From assembly GCA_002457515.1 (NCBI GenBank), contig NTJN01000002.1, forward strand, positions 62,001 to 126,000: a stretch of 64,000 nucleotides of DNA, read 5' to 3'. This DNA comes from Pelagibacterales bacterium MED-G40 (GTDB taxonomy: Bacteria > Pseudomonadota > Alphaproteobacteria > Pelagibacterales > Pelagibacteraceae). Each line of letters opens with the position of its first letter. Position 1 is the first letter of the stretch. The translations under genes and the position numbers were made by a program. Shown in pieces: positions 10,181 through 19,383 of the stretch. Below the pieces are notes generated by a model. The model saw only the letters and a list, made by a program, of their open reading frames with translations, was not told the origin of the DNA and did not search any database.

Positions 10181-10963
10181 ATGGAAAAAAAAGCTTTTAA
10201 GATAGTTTCGCCAAAAAAAAGAAGACATTTATTGCCGAATGCTCTTACTTTAATTGGTGTATGTTTAGGAATAAGTTCTATTAAGTTTGCTTTGGATGGA
10301 AATTATGGTCTATCAGTCATCTTTTTGCTCTTTGCAGCTTTACTAGATGGTTTAGATGGAAGAATTGCAAGATTGATTGATGGAACATCTGAATTTGGCA
10401 AAGAATTAGATTCTTTAACAGACTTTGTAAGTTTTGGTATAGCTCCAGCCTTCATCTTATTTTTTTGGGAGTTAAAAAATTATGGTAAAATTGGATGGGC
10501 GATAACATTAATATTTTCAGTATGTTGTGTTTTAAGACTTGCAAGATTTAATTTAACAAAAATTCAAAAAGAAGAAGAGTGGAAGGTAAATTATTTTGAG
10601 GGAATACCATCCCCAGCAGGAGGTATTTTAGTTTTAATGCCGTTGATTTTTGAGTTATCAAGTTTTAATATTGGATATGAAGTAAAAAACTTAACTCCAT
10701 ATTTATCTGTTCTTATTTCAATCTTATTAATAAGTAAGATTCCAACATTTTCTTTTAAGAAAATTGCTATACAAAGAAAACTAACAATATTTCTTTTTTT
10801 AGGCATAGGAATTACTGCTATTTCTTTAATTTTTTATACTTTTGAAACTCTTGCTATTCTAGGTATAATTTATTTTCTTCTTATTCCGTTAGGAGCGTAT
10901 TTCTATAAAAAAAATAGCTCTTCTAAAAACTTTGTTGAGGATGAACATGAAGATATTTTGTAA
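10181..10963 (+). CDS. pssA: CDP-diacylglycerol-serine O-phosphatidyltransferase
   Basis: A 260-residue polytopic membrane enzyme joining serine to CDP-diacylglycerol. The CDP-alcohol phosphatidyltransferase signature D-x2-DG-x2-AR-x8-G-x3-D-x3-D is visible in LLDGLDGRIARLIDG followed by EFGKELDSLTD. About seven hydrophobic segments are present. It follows psd directly, and its stop overlaps the rlmE start by one base (TAATG), giving psd-pssA-rlmE. Confidence 0.95.
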   Translation: MEKKAFKIVSPKKRRHLLPNALTLIGVCLGISSIKFALDGNYGLSVIFLLFAALLDGLDGRIARLIDGTSEFGKELDSLTDFVSFGIAPAFILFFWELKNYGKIGWAITLIFSVCCVLRLARFNLTKIQKEEEWKVNYFEGIPSPAGGILVLMPLIFELSSFNIGYEVKNLTPYLSVLISILLISKIPTFSFKKIAIQRKLTIFLFLGIGITAISLIFYTFETLAILGIIYFLLIPLGAYFYKKNSSSKNFVEDEHEDIL

Positions 10964-11580
10964 TGAAAAAAAATCAAAGTTCAAAAAGCTGGATAATAAA
11001 ACAACACAGAGATCAATTTTTTAAAAAATCAAAAGTACTAGGTTATCGCTCTAGGTCAGCCTTTAAACTAATAGAGCTTAATAAAAAATTTAAATTTATA
11101 TCAAAAAGAACTTCTTTAATTGATATAGGTTCAAGCCCCGGAGGTTGGTCTCAAGTTGCATCTGAAATCATTAAAAACGGGAAGATTATTGCTATTGATA
11201 AAAAACCAATGGAAAAAATTGATAAAGTAAAATTTTACCAAAATGATTTTTTTGATTCTAAAATTCAAAGAAAATTATTAGAAATTCTCCCTGAAAAGGT
11301 TGATGTAGTTATTTCTGATATGGCCGCGGATACTACAGGAAATAAAAGCCTTGATTGCATAAGAACTAACCTCTTATGTGAGGAAGTTATTGATTTTTCA
11401 GTAAAAATTATCAAACCTGAAGGCAAAGTAATATCCAAGTTATTTATGGGAGAAGATTTTTTAAAAGTTAAAAAAAAAGCAGAAAAAAAATTTAAAAAAG
11501 TTAATTTTTTTAAACCTGAGTCTAGTAGGGGCGAATCAAAAGAGACTTATATACATTGCGCCTATTTAAATACTTTATAA
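10963..11580 (+). CDS. rlmE: 23S rRNA 2'-O-methyltransferase RlmE (FtsJ)
   Basis: A 205-residue SAM-dependent methyltransferase that 2'-O-methylates U2552 of 23S rRNA. The K-D-K-E tetrad is recognisable: K in the GYRSRSAFKLIEL region, D in VVISDMAADTTG, K in VISKLFMG and E in ESKETYIHC. The SAM site is DIGSSPGGWSQVA. It overlaps the pssA stop by one base. Confidence 0.95.
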   Translation: MKKNQSSKSWIIKQHRDQFFKKSKVLGYRSRSAFKLIELNKKFKFISKRTSLIDIGSSPGGWSQVASEIIKNGKIIAIDKKPMEKIDKVKFYQNDFFDSKIQRKLLEILPEKVDVVISDMAADTTGNKSLDCIRTNLLCEEVIDFSVKIIKPEGKVISKLFMGEDFLKVKKKAEKKFKKVNFFKPESSRGESKETYIHCAYLNTL

Positions 11581-11606
11581 TTTTTTAAAATTGTATATAA
11601 GTTTAT

Positions 11607-12686
11607 ATGGGACGAATAAAAGAAGCACTTACCTTTGATGATGTTTTGTTAGTGCCTAGATACTCATCTATCCTTCCTTCTGAAGTAAATTTAAATTTTA
11701 GTCTAACTAAATCTATAAAATTGAAAGTACCTTTTCTTTCATCAGCAATGGATACAGTTACAGAGTCAAAGATGGCTATAGCTATGTCTAGAAATGGAGG
11801 GTTAGGTATTATTCATAGAAATTTAGATTTAAAGACCCAAAGCAAAGAAGTAAACAAAGTTAAAAAGCTCAATCTAAAAGTTGGAGCTGCGATTGGTACC
11901 AGCGAGGACGATCTAGAAAGAGCTAGATCTTTAATTGATAATGGAGTTGATTTGCTAGTAATTGATACAGCGCACGGACATAGCAAAAAAGTTTTAAATA
12001 CACTTTCAAAAATTAAAAGAATAAGTTTAAACAAATCTATTTGTGTAGGAAATATAGCCTCAGGTGAAGCAGCAAGACAACTTTATGAAGAGGGTGCAGA
12101 TATCTTGAAAGTCGGCATAGGCCCCGGTTCTATTTGTACAACAAGACTAGTCGCTGGAATAGGTGTTCCACAATTAAGTGCTATTATGTATGTGAAGAAA
12201 GAACTTAAAGATAAAAAGATAAAGATTATATCAGATGGAGGTATAAAATTTTCTGGGGATATAATTAAAGCTCTAGCTGCAGGTGCTGATGCTATTATGA
12301 TGGGTTCTATATTTGCTGGCACTGAAGAAAGTCCAGGCAAAAAATTTAGGTATAAAAATAAATTTTATAAGTCATACAGAGGAATGGGATCTATTGGCGC
12401 TATGTCATCGGGATCATCAAATAGATATTTTCAAAAAAACTATAGAGACAAGTCAAAGTTTGTGGCAGAGGGAATTGAGGGCAGAGTTTTATACAAAGGT
12501 CCAGTAGAAAAAATTATTTATCAATTGCAAGGAGGTTTAAGATCATCAATGGGATATATTGGAGCTAAAAATTTAGAAAATATACCAAGTAAAGCCAAAT
12601 TTTTAAAGATTACAAAAGCTGGTTTTTATGAAAGCATGGTACATAGTGTAGAAATGATAAATGACGGATCTAACTATAAGCTATGA
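11607..12686 (+). CDS. guaB: IMP dehydrogenase lacking the CBS (Bateman) domain
   Basis: A 359-residue enzyme oxidising IMP to XMP, about 130 residues shorter than the usual 488. The catalytic barrel is complete: catalytic C177 in GIGPGSICTTR, IMP-binding SDGGIKFSGDI, MGSIFAGTEESPG, and the flap EGIEGRVLYKG with the Arg-Tyr pair. Around residues 72-92 the chain runs straight from IIHRNLDLKTQ to LNLKVGAAIG, where two CBS motifs normally sit, so the ATP/GTP-sensing module is cleanly absent. The flap and C-terminus favour IMPDH over GMP reductase. It overlaps the next gene by ATGA and is close to guaA, the next step. Confidence 0.94.
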   Translation: MGRIKEALTFDDVLLVPRYSSILPSEVNLNFSLTKSIKLKVPFLSSAMDTVTESKMAIAMSRNGGLGIIHRNLDLKTQSKEVNKVKKLNLKVGAAIGTSEDDLERARSLIDNGVDLLVIDTAHGHSKKVLNTLSKIKRISLNKSICVGNIASGEAARQLYEEGADILKVGIGPGSICTTRLVAGIGVPQLSAIMYVKKELKDKKIKIISDGGIKFSGDIIKALAAGADAIMMGSIFAGTEESPGKKFRYKNKFYKSYRGMGSIGAMSSGSSNRYFQKNYRDKSKFVAEGIEGRVLYKGPVEKIIYQLQGGLRSSMGYIGAKNLENIPSKAKFLKITKAGFYESMVHSVEMINDGSNYKL

Positions 12687-13111
12687 AAATTAATCTTAAA
12701 AGAATAATTATATTTTTTGTCATAATAAATTTTTGTACAAATTTAAACGCAGATACCAATCATTTAAAAGAAGGTAAACAGCTTTTTAAAAATGAAAATT
12801 ACAAAAAAGCAAGAATAGAATTTGAGAAAGATATTGTTTTTAATCCTAAAAGTGAGGAGTCATATTTATATTTAGCTAAAATTTTTAATAAAGAGGAAAA
12901 TAATGATTTAGAAGAAAATAATTTAAACACTGTAATCTTGCTAAATCCTAAAAATGAAGAGGCAATATATAATCTTACCATTTTAAGTATTAAAAAGTCT
13001 GATTTCACAAAGACAGAGGAATTAATCAAAACCTTCGGTATAGTTTGTACTAAACTTTGCTCCTCAAAAAAAGAACTGCAAGAAAAACTTAAATCTTCTC
13101 AGAAGCAGTAA
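12683..13111 (+). CDS. Exported small TPR-repeat protein between guaB and guaA
   Basis: A 142-residue protein with a signal peptide (MKINLKRIIIFFVIINFCTNLNA, cleavage near residue 24) followed by two or three tetratricopeptide-like helical repeats (residues about 28-110) and a C-terminal pair of cysteines in VCTKLCSS. It is predicted to be periplasmic. It overlaps guaB by four bases and guaA starts immediately after its stop, so it is co-transcribed with GMP synthesis genes, but nothing in the sequence links it to purines. Function not recognised. Confidence 0.75.
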   Translation: MKINLKRIIIFFVIINFCTNLNADTNHLKEGKQLFKNENYKKARIEFEKDIVFNPKSEESYLYLAKIFNKEENNDLEENNLNTVILLNPKNEEAIYNLTILSIKKSDFTKTEELIKTFGIVCTKLCSSKKELQEKLKSSQKQ

Positions 13112-14671
13112 ATGAATGACATCAATAAAGAAAAAATTATTATTATAGACTTTGGATCTCAGGTAACTAAATTAATTGCGAGAAGAGTAAGAGAAATAGG
13201 TGTATTTTCTGAGGTTTTAACGTTAAACCAATTAAAGAAAATTAGATCATTTAAAAAAATAAAGGGGCTAATTTTATCTGGTGGCCCGGCAACAGTGACT
13301 AAAAAGTTATTTCCAAAAATTCCAATGCAAATTTTCTCAAAAAATATTCCTATTTTAGGAATTTGTTACGGTTTGCAATTAATAGCAAAAAGTTTTGGGG
13401 GAAAAGTTAAATCCGGGAACAAAAAAAGAGAATTTGGAAGAGCTATTTTGAAAAAAAATAAAAATTCATTATTAACGAAAAATTTTTTTAAAAAAAATAA
13501 AACAAAAGTATGGATGAGCCATCAGGATATTGTTTATAAGATACCTAAAGGTTTTAACAAAATAGCTTCAACGAAAGATTCTGCTTTAACCATAATTGAA
13601 AATAAAAAAAAAAAATTATTTGGTATTCAATTTCATCCCGAGGTAACCCATACTGATAATGGTGAAGTCTTAATTAAAAACTTTATTTTTTCAATATGTA
13701 AAGCAAAAAAAATGTGGAAAATGAATTATGAAAAAGGGAGAATTATTAAAGCTATTAAAGAGAAAGTTAAAAAGGAAAAAGTTATTTGTGCTCTTTCAGG
13801 CGGTGTAGATAGTAGTGTGGTGGCGATTCTTATTCACAAAGCAATTAAAAACAATCTTAAATGTATTATGGTCGATACAGGACTCTTGAGAAAAAATGAA
13901 TTTCGATACACATATAAGATTTTAAAAAGTAAATATAAATTAAACATTAAGCTAATAAAAGCTTCTGACCTATATTTTAAAAAACTAAAAAATATTTACG
14001 ACCCAGAAAAGAAAAGAAAAATTATTGGGAATTTATTCATTAAAATTTTTGAGAAAGAGGCTAAAAAAATTAAAAATGTCAAGTTTCTTGCTCAAGGAAC
14101 TCTTTATCCTGACATTATTGAGAGCAGATCAGCTACGGGAAGTAAAACTTCTAAGATTAAATCTCATCATAATGTTGGAGGTCTTCCAAAAAACATGAGA
14201 TTAAATTTAATCGAGCCTTTGAAGGAACTTTTTAAAGATGAAGTAAGAAAATTAGGAAAATCATTAGGCCTAGTAGATCCAATTCTTAATAAGCACCCAT
14301 TTCCAGGCCCAGGTTTAGCAATTAGAATTTTAGGAAAAGTAAGCCCTAAGAAAGTAAAAATTCTTCAAGAGGCAGACAATATATTTATAAATGAATTAAT
14401 CAAAAAAAATTTATATAAAAAAATTTGGCAAGCTTATGCAGCGCTACTTCCTATAAAAACTGTTGGTGTAATGGGTGACTCCAGAACCTATGAATTTACA
14501 TGTCTTTTAAGAGCGGTAACTTCAAAAGATGGTATGACCGCTGATTATTTTAACCTGCCAAAAGACTTTTTAGATGAAATATCTAATAAAATTATTAATA
14601 GTGTAAGAGGTATAAATAGAGTTGTTTATGATATAACTTCTAAGCCGCCAAGTACGATAGAACTGGAATAA
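13112..14671 (+). CDS. guaA: GMP synthase (glutamine-hydrolysing)
   Basis: A 519-residue bifunctional enzyme aminating XMP to GMP. The N-terminal class I glutamine amidotransferase domain has nucleophile C85 in ILGICYGLQ and the His-Glu pair in QFHPEVTHT; the ATP pyrophosphatase domain has the SGGVDSS P-loop; the C-terminal dimerisation domain ends with the expected [13 protein letters not shown]. Length matches the family (about 520). Its stop overlaps the panB start by one base. Confidence 0.98.
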   Translation: MNDINKEKIIIIDFGSQVTKLIARRVREIGVFSEVLTLNQLKKIRSFKKIKGLILSGGPATVTKKLFPKIPMQIFSKNIPILGICYGLQLIAKSFGGKVKSGNKKREFGRAILKKNKNSLLTKNFFKKNKTKVWMSHQDIVYKIPKGFNKIASTKDSALTIIENKKKKLFGIQFHPEVTHTDNGEVLIKNFIFSICKAKKMWKMNYEKGRIIKAIKEKVKKEKVICALSGGVDSSVVAILIHKAIKNNLKCIMVDTGLLRKNEFRYTYKILKSKYKLNIKLIKASDLYFKKLKNIYDPEKKRKIIGNLFIKIFEKEAKKIKNVKFLAQGTLYPDIIESRSATGSKTSKIKSHHNVGGLPKNMRLNLIEPLKELFKDEVRKLGKSLGLVDPILNKHPFPGPGLAIRILGKVSPKKVKILQEADNIFINELIKKNLYKKIWQAYAALLPIKTVGVMGDSRTYEFTCLLRAVTSKDGMTADYFNLPKDFLDEISNKIINSVRGINRVVYDITSKPPSTIELE

Positions 14672-15444
14672 TGAAATCAAAAATACAAAGAATTCTTAAA
14701 AAGAAAAACAAATCAAAATTAGTTTGTCTTACTGCATATTCTAAAAATTTCTCCGAAATATTAGATAAGTACTGTGACATAGTTTTAGTAGGCGACTCTT
14801 TAGCTAATGTTTTATACGGAATGAAAAATACTCATAAAGTTACGCTGGACATGATGATTAAACATACGGTTAGCGTCAAATCAGGATTAAAAAAATCACT
14901 TTGTGTTATAGATATGCCTTTAAATTCTTACAACAATATTCGTTTAGCAAAAAAAAATGCAAAGAAAGCAATGAGAAAAACTAAATGTGATGCAGTAAAA
15001 ATTGAGAGTAATAATAAAAATTTTTCAATTATTAAAGAATTAGTTAAGTCTAATATACCAGTAATGGGTCATATAGGTTACACACCTCAATTCAAAAAAA
15101 AATTTAAAGTAGCCGGAAGTTCTGAGATTGAAGAAAAAAAATTAATTATTGAGGCAAAAAAAATTGAAGAAGCAGGTGCTTTTTCTATAGTTTTAGAATG
15201 TATAAAAAAAAGAGTTGCTCAGCGTATAACTAAAATTCTTAAGATTCCAACGATTGGAATAGGCTCCTCATCCTGCTGTGATGGTCAAATTCTAGTTACA
15301 GATGATATGATAGGTTTAAGTGGTTTTAAACCAAAATTTGTAAAACAATATATGAAATTAAATAAAATAATTGAAAAAGGTATTCAAAAATATAGAAGAG
15401 AGGTAATAAGTAAAAGATTTCCAAAAAACATTAATAGTTATTAA
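14671..15444 (+). CDS. panB: 3-methyl-2-oxobutanoate hydroxymethyltransferase
   Basis: A 257-residue PanB, the first committed enzyme of pantothenate synthesis, adding a hydroxymethyl group from methylene-THF to 2-oxoisovalerate. The LTAYS, VGDSLANVLYG, DMPLNSY and MGHIGYTPQ motifs and the late GIGSSSCCDGQILV region match the family. It overlaps guaA by one base. No panC, panD or panE is in the window, so a complete route cannot be inferred from here. Confidence 0.93.
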   Translation: MKSKIQRILKKKNKSKLVCLTAYSKNFSEILDKYCDIVLVGDSLANVLYGMKNTHKVTLDMMIKHTVSVKSGLKKSLCVIDMPLNSYNNIRLAKKNAKKAMRKTKCDAVKIESNNKNFSIIKELVKSNIPVMGHIGYTPQFKKKFKVAGSSEIEEKKLIIEAKKIEEAGAFSIVLECIKKRVAQRITKILKIPTIGIGSSSCCDGQILVTDDMIGLSGFKPKFVKQYMKLNKIIEKGIQKYRREVISKRFPKNINSY

Positions 15445-15446
15445 TT

Positions 15447-16019
15447 ATGAGTAGTGAAAAAATTGAAAAGAGTTTATTTGATACTGTTATTCTTAAAATA
15501 AAGCAAAACTTAAAATTAATTCTCTCCATCTTAGTTCTTTTAATTTTAATTTTAGCAAGTATATTTTTTTTCCAAGAGCAGACAAAGAAAAAAAATATTT
15601 TTATTTCAGATCAATTTAATAAAGCTAAAATTTTGATTAATAAAAAACAAACTGAGGAAGCAAAAACTATTTTAGTAGAAATTATTCAAAATAAAAATAA
15701 ATTTTACTCTCCACTATCACTATATTTAATTATAGAAAATAATTTAGAAGAAGACTCAAAAAAAATATTAGATTTATTTAATAAAGTAATATCAAATAAA
15801 AAAATTGACGATGAAAATAAAAATCTTATTTTAATTAAAAAAGGTTTGTTTTTTAGCAGTCTCAATGATGAACAGAATATGCTTAAAACTTTAAACCCAA
15901 TTGTTAATTCAGACTCTGTATGGAGGCCACAAGCAATTAAAGTTCTTGGAAATTACTTCTATAATAAAGGTGAAAAGCAGAAATCAAATGAATATTTTAA
16001 TTTACTTAAAACAAAATAG
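15447..16019 (+). CDS. YfgM-like membrane-anchored TPR protein
   Basis: A 190-residue protein with one transmembrane segment (about residues 20-45, LILSILVLLILILASIFFF) and a downstream helical TPR-like domain predicted to lie in the periplasm. This architecture and its position immediately before a BamB-like lipoprotein gene match the alphaproteobacterial equivalent of YfgM, a periplasmic chaperone-network protein beside bamB and der. Sequence conservation is too low to name it by sequence alone. Confidence 0.7.
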   Translation: MSSEKIEKSLFDTVILKIKQNLKLILSILVLLILILASIFFFQEQTKKKNIFISDQFNKAKILINKKQTEEAKTILVEIIQNKNKFYSPLSLYLIIENNLEEDSKKILDLFNKVISNKKIDDENKNLILIKKGLFFSSLNDEQNMLKTLNPIVNSDSVWRPQAIKVLGNYFYNKGEKQKSNEYFNLLKTK

Positions 16020-16034
16020 ATAAAATTAAATCAA

Positions 16035-17396
16035 ATGAAAAGATTAATTTTTTTTCTATTCTCTTTATTAATTTTTACAAATTGTTCCTTTGATAACAAA
16101 ACAGGTATTTGGAAAAATGCTGAAGACATTGTTGAAAAAAAAGAACAAATAAAAAGTGAAGAGTTAATTGACATATTTGTTGAAAATAAAGTTTTTTATG
16201 AAGAAAAAAAAAATAATAACAATATAAAAATAAATATAGAGAGTGATTTCAAAAATTCTAATTGGTCAGATGAATTTTTCAATTTAAGCAATAACATACC
16301 CAATATTAATTATAAAAATAATAAAATACTGGTTTCTAAAATCTTGAGCATTTCTAAATTAAATAATTCTAAGGATCGTCTTATTCGACCATTAATTCAT
16401 AATCAAAAGATCATTTTTTCTAATAATAAAGGGGTAATTTTTGTATTTTCTTTAAAAACTTACAAAAAAGTTTTTGAATTTAATTTTTATAAGAAAAAAC
16501 ATAAAAAATTCAAAAAAGAAGTATATTTAGTAATTAAGGATAATATAATTTATGCTGCTGACAACTTAGGATATATGTATGCAATTAATATGGAAAATCA
16601 ACAAATTGTTTGGGCAAAAAATTTTGGTATTCCTTTCAGATCTAATATAAAAATTAAAGATAATTTACTTTTTTCATCAAACCAAGAGAATGAATTATTA
16701 TCAATTAATTTATTTAATGGAGAAAAAATATGGCAGTTTCAAACTACTCCTCAGCTATTAAAGTCTTCTTTCATAAATAACATTTTAGTAGACAAGATTA
16801 ATGACAATATTTTCTTTTTAAACAATTATGGAGAATTATATTCAGTTAATTATAAAACACGTGGTATTAATTGGTTTAAGGCTTTTAAAACATTTTCTTC
16901 AGAAAATAAAAACGATCTTTTTATTGGGACTCCTTTATCTTTAAAGTCTAATAGCCTCGTTTTTTCAACTGGTAAGACCATAACTAACGTTGATGCAATA
17001 AGCGGATCAATAATCTGGACAAAAAATATACCGAGTAAAGTTAAACCAATTTTAACAGATAAACATATGTTCATTATTTCAGATAATAAATTACTTATTT
17101 GTATAAATAATATTTCTGGCGAAGTTGTATGGTCAACTAATATAGTAAAACGTTCTAATGAGAAAGTAAGTAAATCGAACTATAAAAATTTAGATTTTAT
17201 TAAAAGAATTCTTATTGTAGATGGTAAGTTATTTTTATTTTCTGATGCAGGTTTTTTATTAACTTTTAACACACAAAATGGAAATTTAATTTCTCTAGAT
17301 AAAATTTTAAAAAAAAAATTAGGAAGTCAACCCATTTTTTCAGAAGGAAACATGTATTTGTTTAATAAAAAATCTCAACTTTTTAAATTTGAATAA
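16035..17396 (+). CDS. bamB: BamB-like PQQ-repeat outer-membrane lipoprotein
   Basis: A 453-residue lipoprotein: signal peptide ending in the lipobox LIFTNC (acylated C17), a low-complexity linker, then repeated beta-propeller blades with signatures such as GYMYAINMENQQIVWAKNFG, SINLFNGEKIWQF, VDAISGSIIWTKN and INNISGEVVWSTN. BamB proteins help BamA insert barrel proteins into the outer membrane. The preceding YfgM-like gene supports the assignment. The GTPase gene der, which usually follows, is not here; the convergent purF comes next with a 3-base gap. Confidence 0.85.
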   Translation: MKRLIFFLFSLLIFTNCSFDNKTGIWKNAEDIVEKKEQIKSEELIDIFVENKVFYEEKKNNNNIKINIESDFKNSNWSDEFFNLSNNIPNINYKNNKILVSKILSISKLNNSKDRLIRPLIHNQKIIFSNNKGVIFVFSLKTYKKVFEFNFYKKKHKKFKKEVYLVIKDNIIYAADNLGYMYAINMENQQIVWAKNFGIPFRSNIKIKDNLLFSSNQENELLSINLFNGEKIWQFQTTPQLLKSSFINNILVDKINDNIFFLNNYGELYSVNYKTRGINWFKAFKTFSSENKNDLFIGTPLSLKSNSLVFSTGKTITNVDAISGSIIWTKNIPSKVKPILTDKHMFIISDNKLLICINNISGEVVWSTNIVKRSNEKVSKSNYKNLDFIKRILIVDGKLFLFSDAGFLLTFNTQNGNLISLDKILKKKLGSQPIFSEGNMYLFNKKSQLFKFE

Positions 17397-17399
17397 TAT

Positions 17400-18878
17400 T
17401 TAAGTATTAGACTTGCTACTTAACAAAGATAATTGTGTTACTTTGCCTTTATCAAGAGTGTCAGAGGGTTCAATTGGGTATTCACCTGTAAAATAATGAT
17501 CACTAAACTGGGGGTAATTTTTATTTCTTTCTTTATGTCCTAGCGCCCTATACAAACCATCTATACTTAAAAATTTAAGCGATTTAGCATTTATATATTC
17601 ACACATTTCTTGGTTCGACCTATTGCAAGCTAATAATTCTTTCTTAGTAGGCATATCTATACCATAAAAGTCAGGATAAATTATTTCAGGACAAGCTATT
17701 CTTACATGCACCTCTTTTGCGCCTGCATCATAAAGCATTTTTACAATTTTGTGACATGTAGTTCCTCTAACTATTGAGTCATCAACTAAGATTATAGACT
17801 TGTCTTTTATAGTTGTTTTGGTTGGGCTTAGTTTTAATTTTACACCAAAGCCTCTTATATTTTGTGTAGGTTCAATAAAAGTTCTACCAACATAGTGATT
17901 TCTTATCAGGCCTAATTCAAAGTTTTTTTTAGTCAATTGCGCAAAACCTAATGCAGCTGGAACACCAGAGTCAGGAACAGGAATTACTAAATCTGCTTTA
18001 ATATCGGATTCTTTTGCTAATTCCGTACCTAAATTTTTTCTATACTCATAAGCACATTTGTTATTAATAAGACTGTCCGGTCTCGCGAAGTAAATATATT
18101 CAAAAACACACGGTCTGGCTTTATATTTTGGAAAGGGCTTTATACTTGTAAGTTTTTTCTTTTCTACAACTACTATTTCACCATTTTCAACATCTCTTAT
18201 ATATTTTGCACCTACTAGATCCAAAGCACAAGTTTCTGAGGCCAAAATATAAGAATCTTTTAATTTTCCAATTACTAATGGTCTAATTCCATATGGATCT
18301 CTTACACCAATTAATTTTTTGTTAGTTAATAAAATTAGAGAATAGGCCCCTTGTATTTGAAATAATGCTTCAATAATTTTATCAATAATTTTAGTTCTTT
18401 TGGATTTAGCTATAAGTTGAACTATTGTTTCAGTATCACTAGTAGTTCTAAATATTGCACCATCTTTTACTAAACTTTCTCTTAAGGATATTGCGTTTGT
18501 GAGGTTTCCATTATGAGATATACTTAATCCACCACCAAAAAGATCTGCAAAAAATGGTTGAATATTCCTTAAAGATGTCTCACCAGTCGTTGAATACCTA
18601 TTATGACCAATAGCGAAACTACCCGGCAATCTCTTAATAGCATCATCTTTAGTAAAGTGGTCACCAACTAAACCCTGTCTCTTTTCTGAGTGAAAAGTTT
18701 TACCATCAAAAGAAACTATTCCACAACCCTCTTGACCTCGGTGTTGTAAAGCATGCAATCCTAAAGCAACTAAAGTTGACGCATCTAAATGATCTGACAC
18801 TCCAAAAACCCCACACTCTTCTCTCAATTTATCAATTTTAAATTTTTTCAATTGTTTCTTTCGTGTTTTCAAGATCAT
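17400..18878 (-). CDS. purF: Amidophosphoribosyltransferase (PurF) without Fe-S cysteines
   Basis: The first enzyme of de novo purine synthesis, making phosphoribosylamine from PRPP and glutamine. The N-terminal nucleophile Cys is in EECGVFGV and the PRPP loop is ILVDDSIVRGTT. The CxxC just before FTGEYP, which ligates a 4Fe-4S cluster in the Bacillus-type enzyme, is replaced by SDHY, and the HPC-FYGID cysteine is Asp. I chose the ATG at 18878, giving a 21-residue lysine-rich leader before the catalytic Cys; TTGs at 18899 and 18851 are alternatives. The start lies 41 bases inside cvpA, the upstream gene. Confidence 0.94.
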   Translation of the reverse strand: MILKTRKKQLKKFKIDKLREECGVFGVSDHLDASTLVALGLHALQHRGQEGCGIVSFDGKTFHSEKRQGLVGDHFTKDDAIKRLPGSFAIGHNRYSTTGETSLRNIQPFFADLFGGGLSISHNGNLTNAISLRESLVKDGAIFRTTSDTETIVQLIAKSKRTKIIDKIIEALFQIQGAYSLILLTNKKLIGVRDPYGIRPLVIGKLKDSYILASETCALDLVGAKYIRDVENGEIVVVEKKKLTSIKPFPKYKARPCVFEYIYFARPDSLINNKCAYEYRKNLGTELAKESDIKADLVIPVPDSGVPAALGFAQLTKKNFELGLIRNHYVGRTFIEPTQNIRGFGVKLKLSPTKTTIKDKSIILVDDSIVRGTTCHKIVKMLYDAGAKEVHVRIACPEIIYPDFYGIDMPTKKELLACNRSNQEMCEYINAKSLKFLSIDGLYRALGHKERNKNYPQFSDHYFTGEYPIEPSDTLDKGKVTQLSLLSSKSNT

Positions 18879-19383
18879 CTTGACTTGGAAACTCTTCAAT
18901 TAACATTTTACTTCCTCTTTCAACTAAATTAAAAAAATGAGCTTCGTTAATTGATATATCCCATTTCTCATACGAATAAAACCAGCTTGTAATAGTAAAA
19001 ACACAAACTGCAAAAACATAACCCTTAAAAACTCCGAAGAATAGACCAAAAGTTTTATCAACAGGTCCAAGACCTGTGTATGAAAAAAGTCTTCCAAGTG
19101 ATTTGCCAATCAATATTAAAATAAATAAAGAGATGACATAAATAGCTATTCCAAGCCCGAATCCAGATATAAATTGATTTTCTATATAGTCAGAGATGAA
19201 GGGCTCAACTTTTGGAACTAAAATTATTGTAATTATTAAAGCTAAAATCCACTTTAAAAAAGACACAAAGCTTAAAAAGAAACCTTTTGCAAAACATTGT
19301 ACTGAAAAATAAATAATGAATGTTAAAAATATAATATCAAATAAAACAATATTCTCTTTTATAAAATCAAAAATACTATTCAT
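18838..19383 (-). CDS. cvpA: CvpA family membrane protein
   Basis: A 181-residue protein with four hydrophobic segments (about residues 14-32, 36-57, 77-100 and 112-135) and the GLGPVDKTFGLFFGVFKG motif diagnostic of the CvpA/colicin V production family. Adjacency to purF is the classical arrangement in proteobacteria. I use the ATG at 19383, overlapping the upstream MMPL gene stop by 8 bases, in preference to a TTG two codons earlier. The role is uncertain; CvpA mutants in other bacteria show envelope-stress phenotypes. Confidence 0.9.
   Translation of the reverse strand: MNSIFDFIKENIVLFDIIFLTFIIYFSVQCFAKGFFLSFVSFLKWILALIITIILVPKVEPFISDYIENQFISGFGLGIAIYVISLFILILIGKSLGRLFSYTGLGPVDKTFGLFFGVFKGYVFAVCVFTITSWFYSYEKWDISINEAHFFNLVERGSKMLIEEFPSQDDLENTKETIEKI

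Noticed and set aside
11607-12686. GMP reductase instead of IMP dehydrogenase
   Set aside because: The shortened length fits GMP reductase, but the flap EGIEGRVLYKG and the C-terminal GGLRSSMGYIGAKN match GuaB, and guaA lies just downstream.
13401-13700. Possible frameshifts at long A-runs in guaA and other genes
   Set aside because: Reading frames remain continuous with family motifs on both sides, so the homopolymers are ordinary lysine/asparagine codons.
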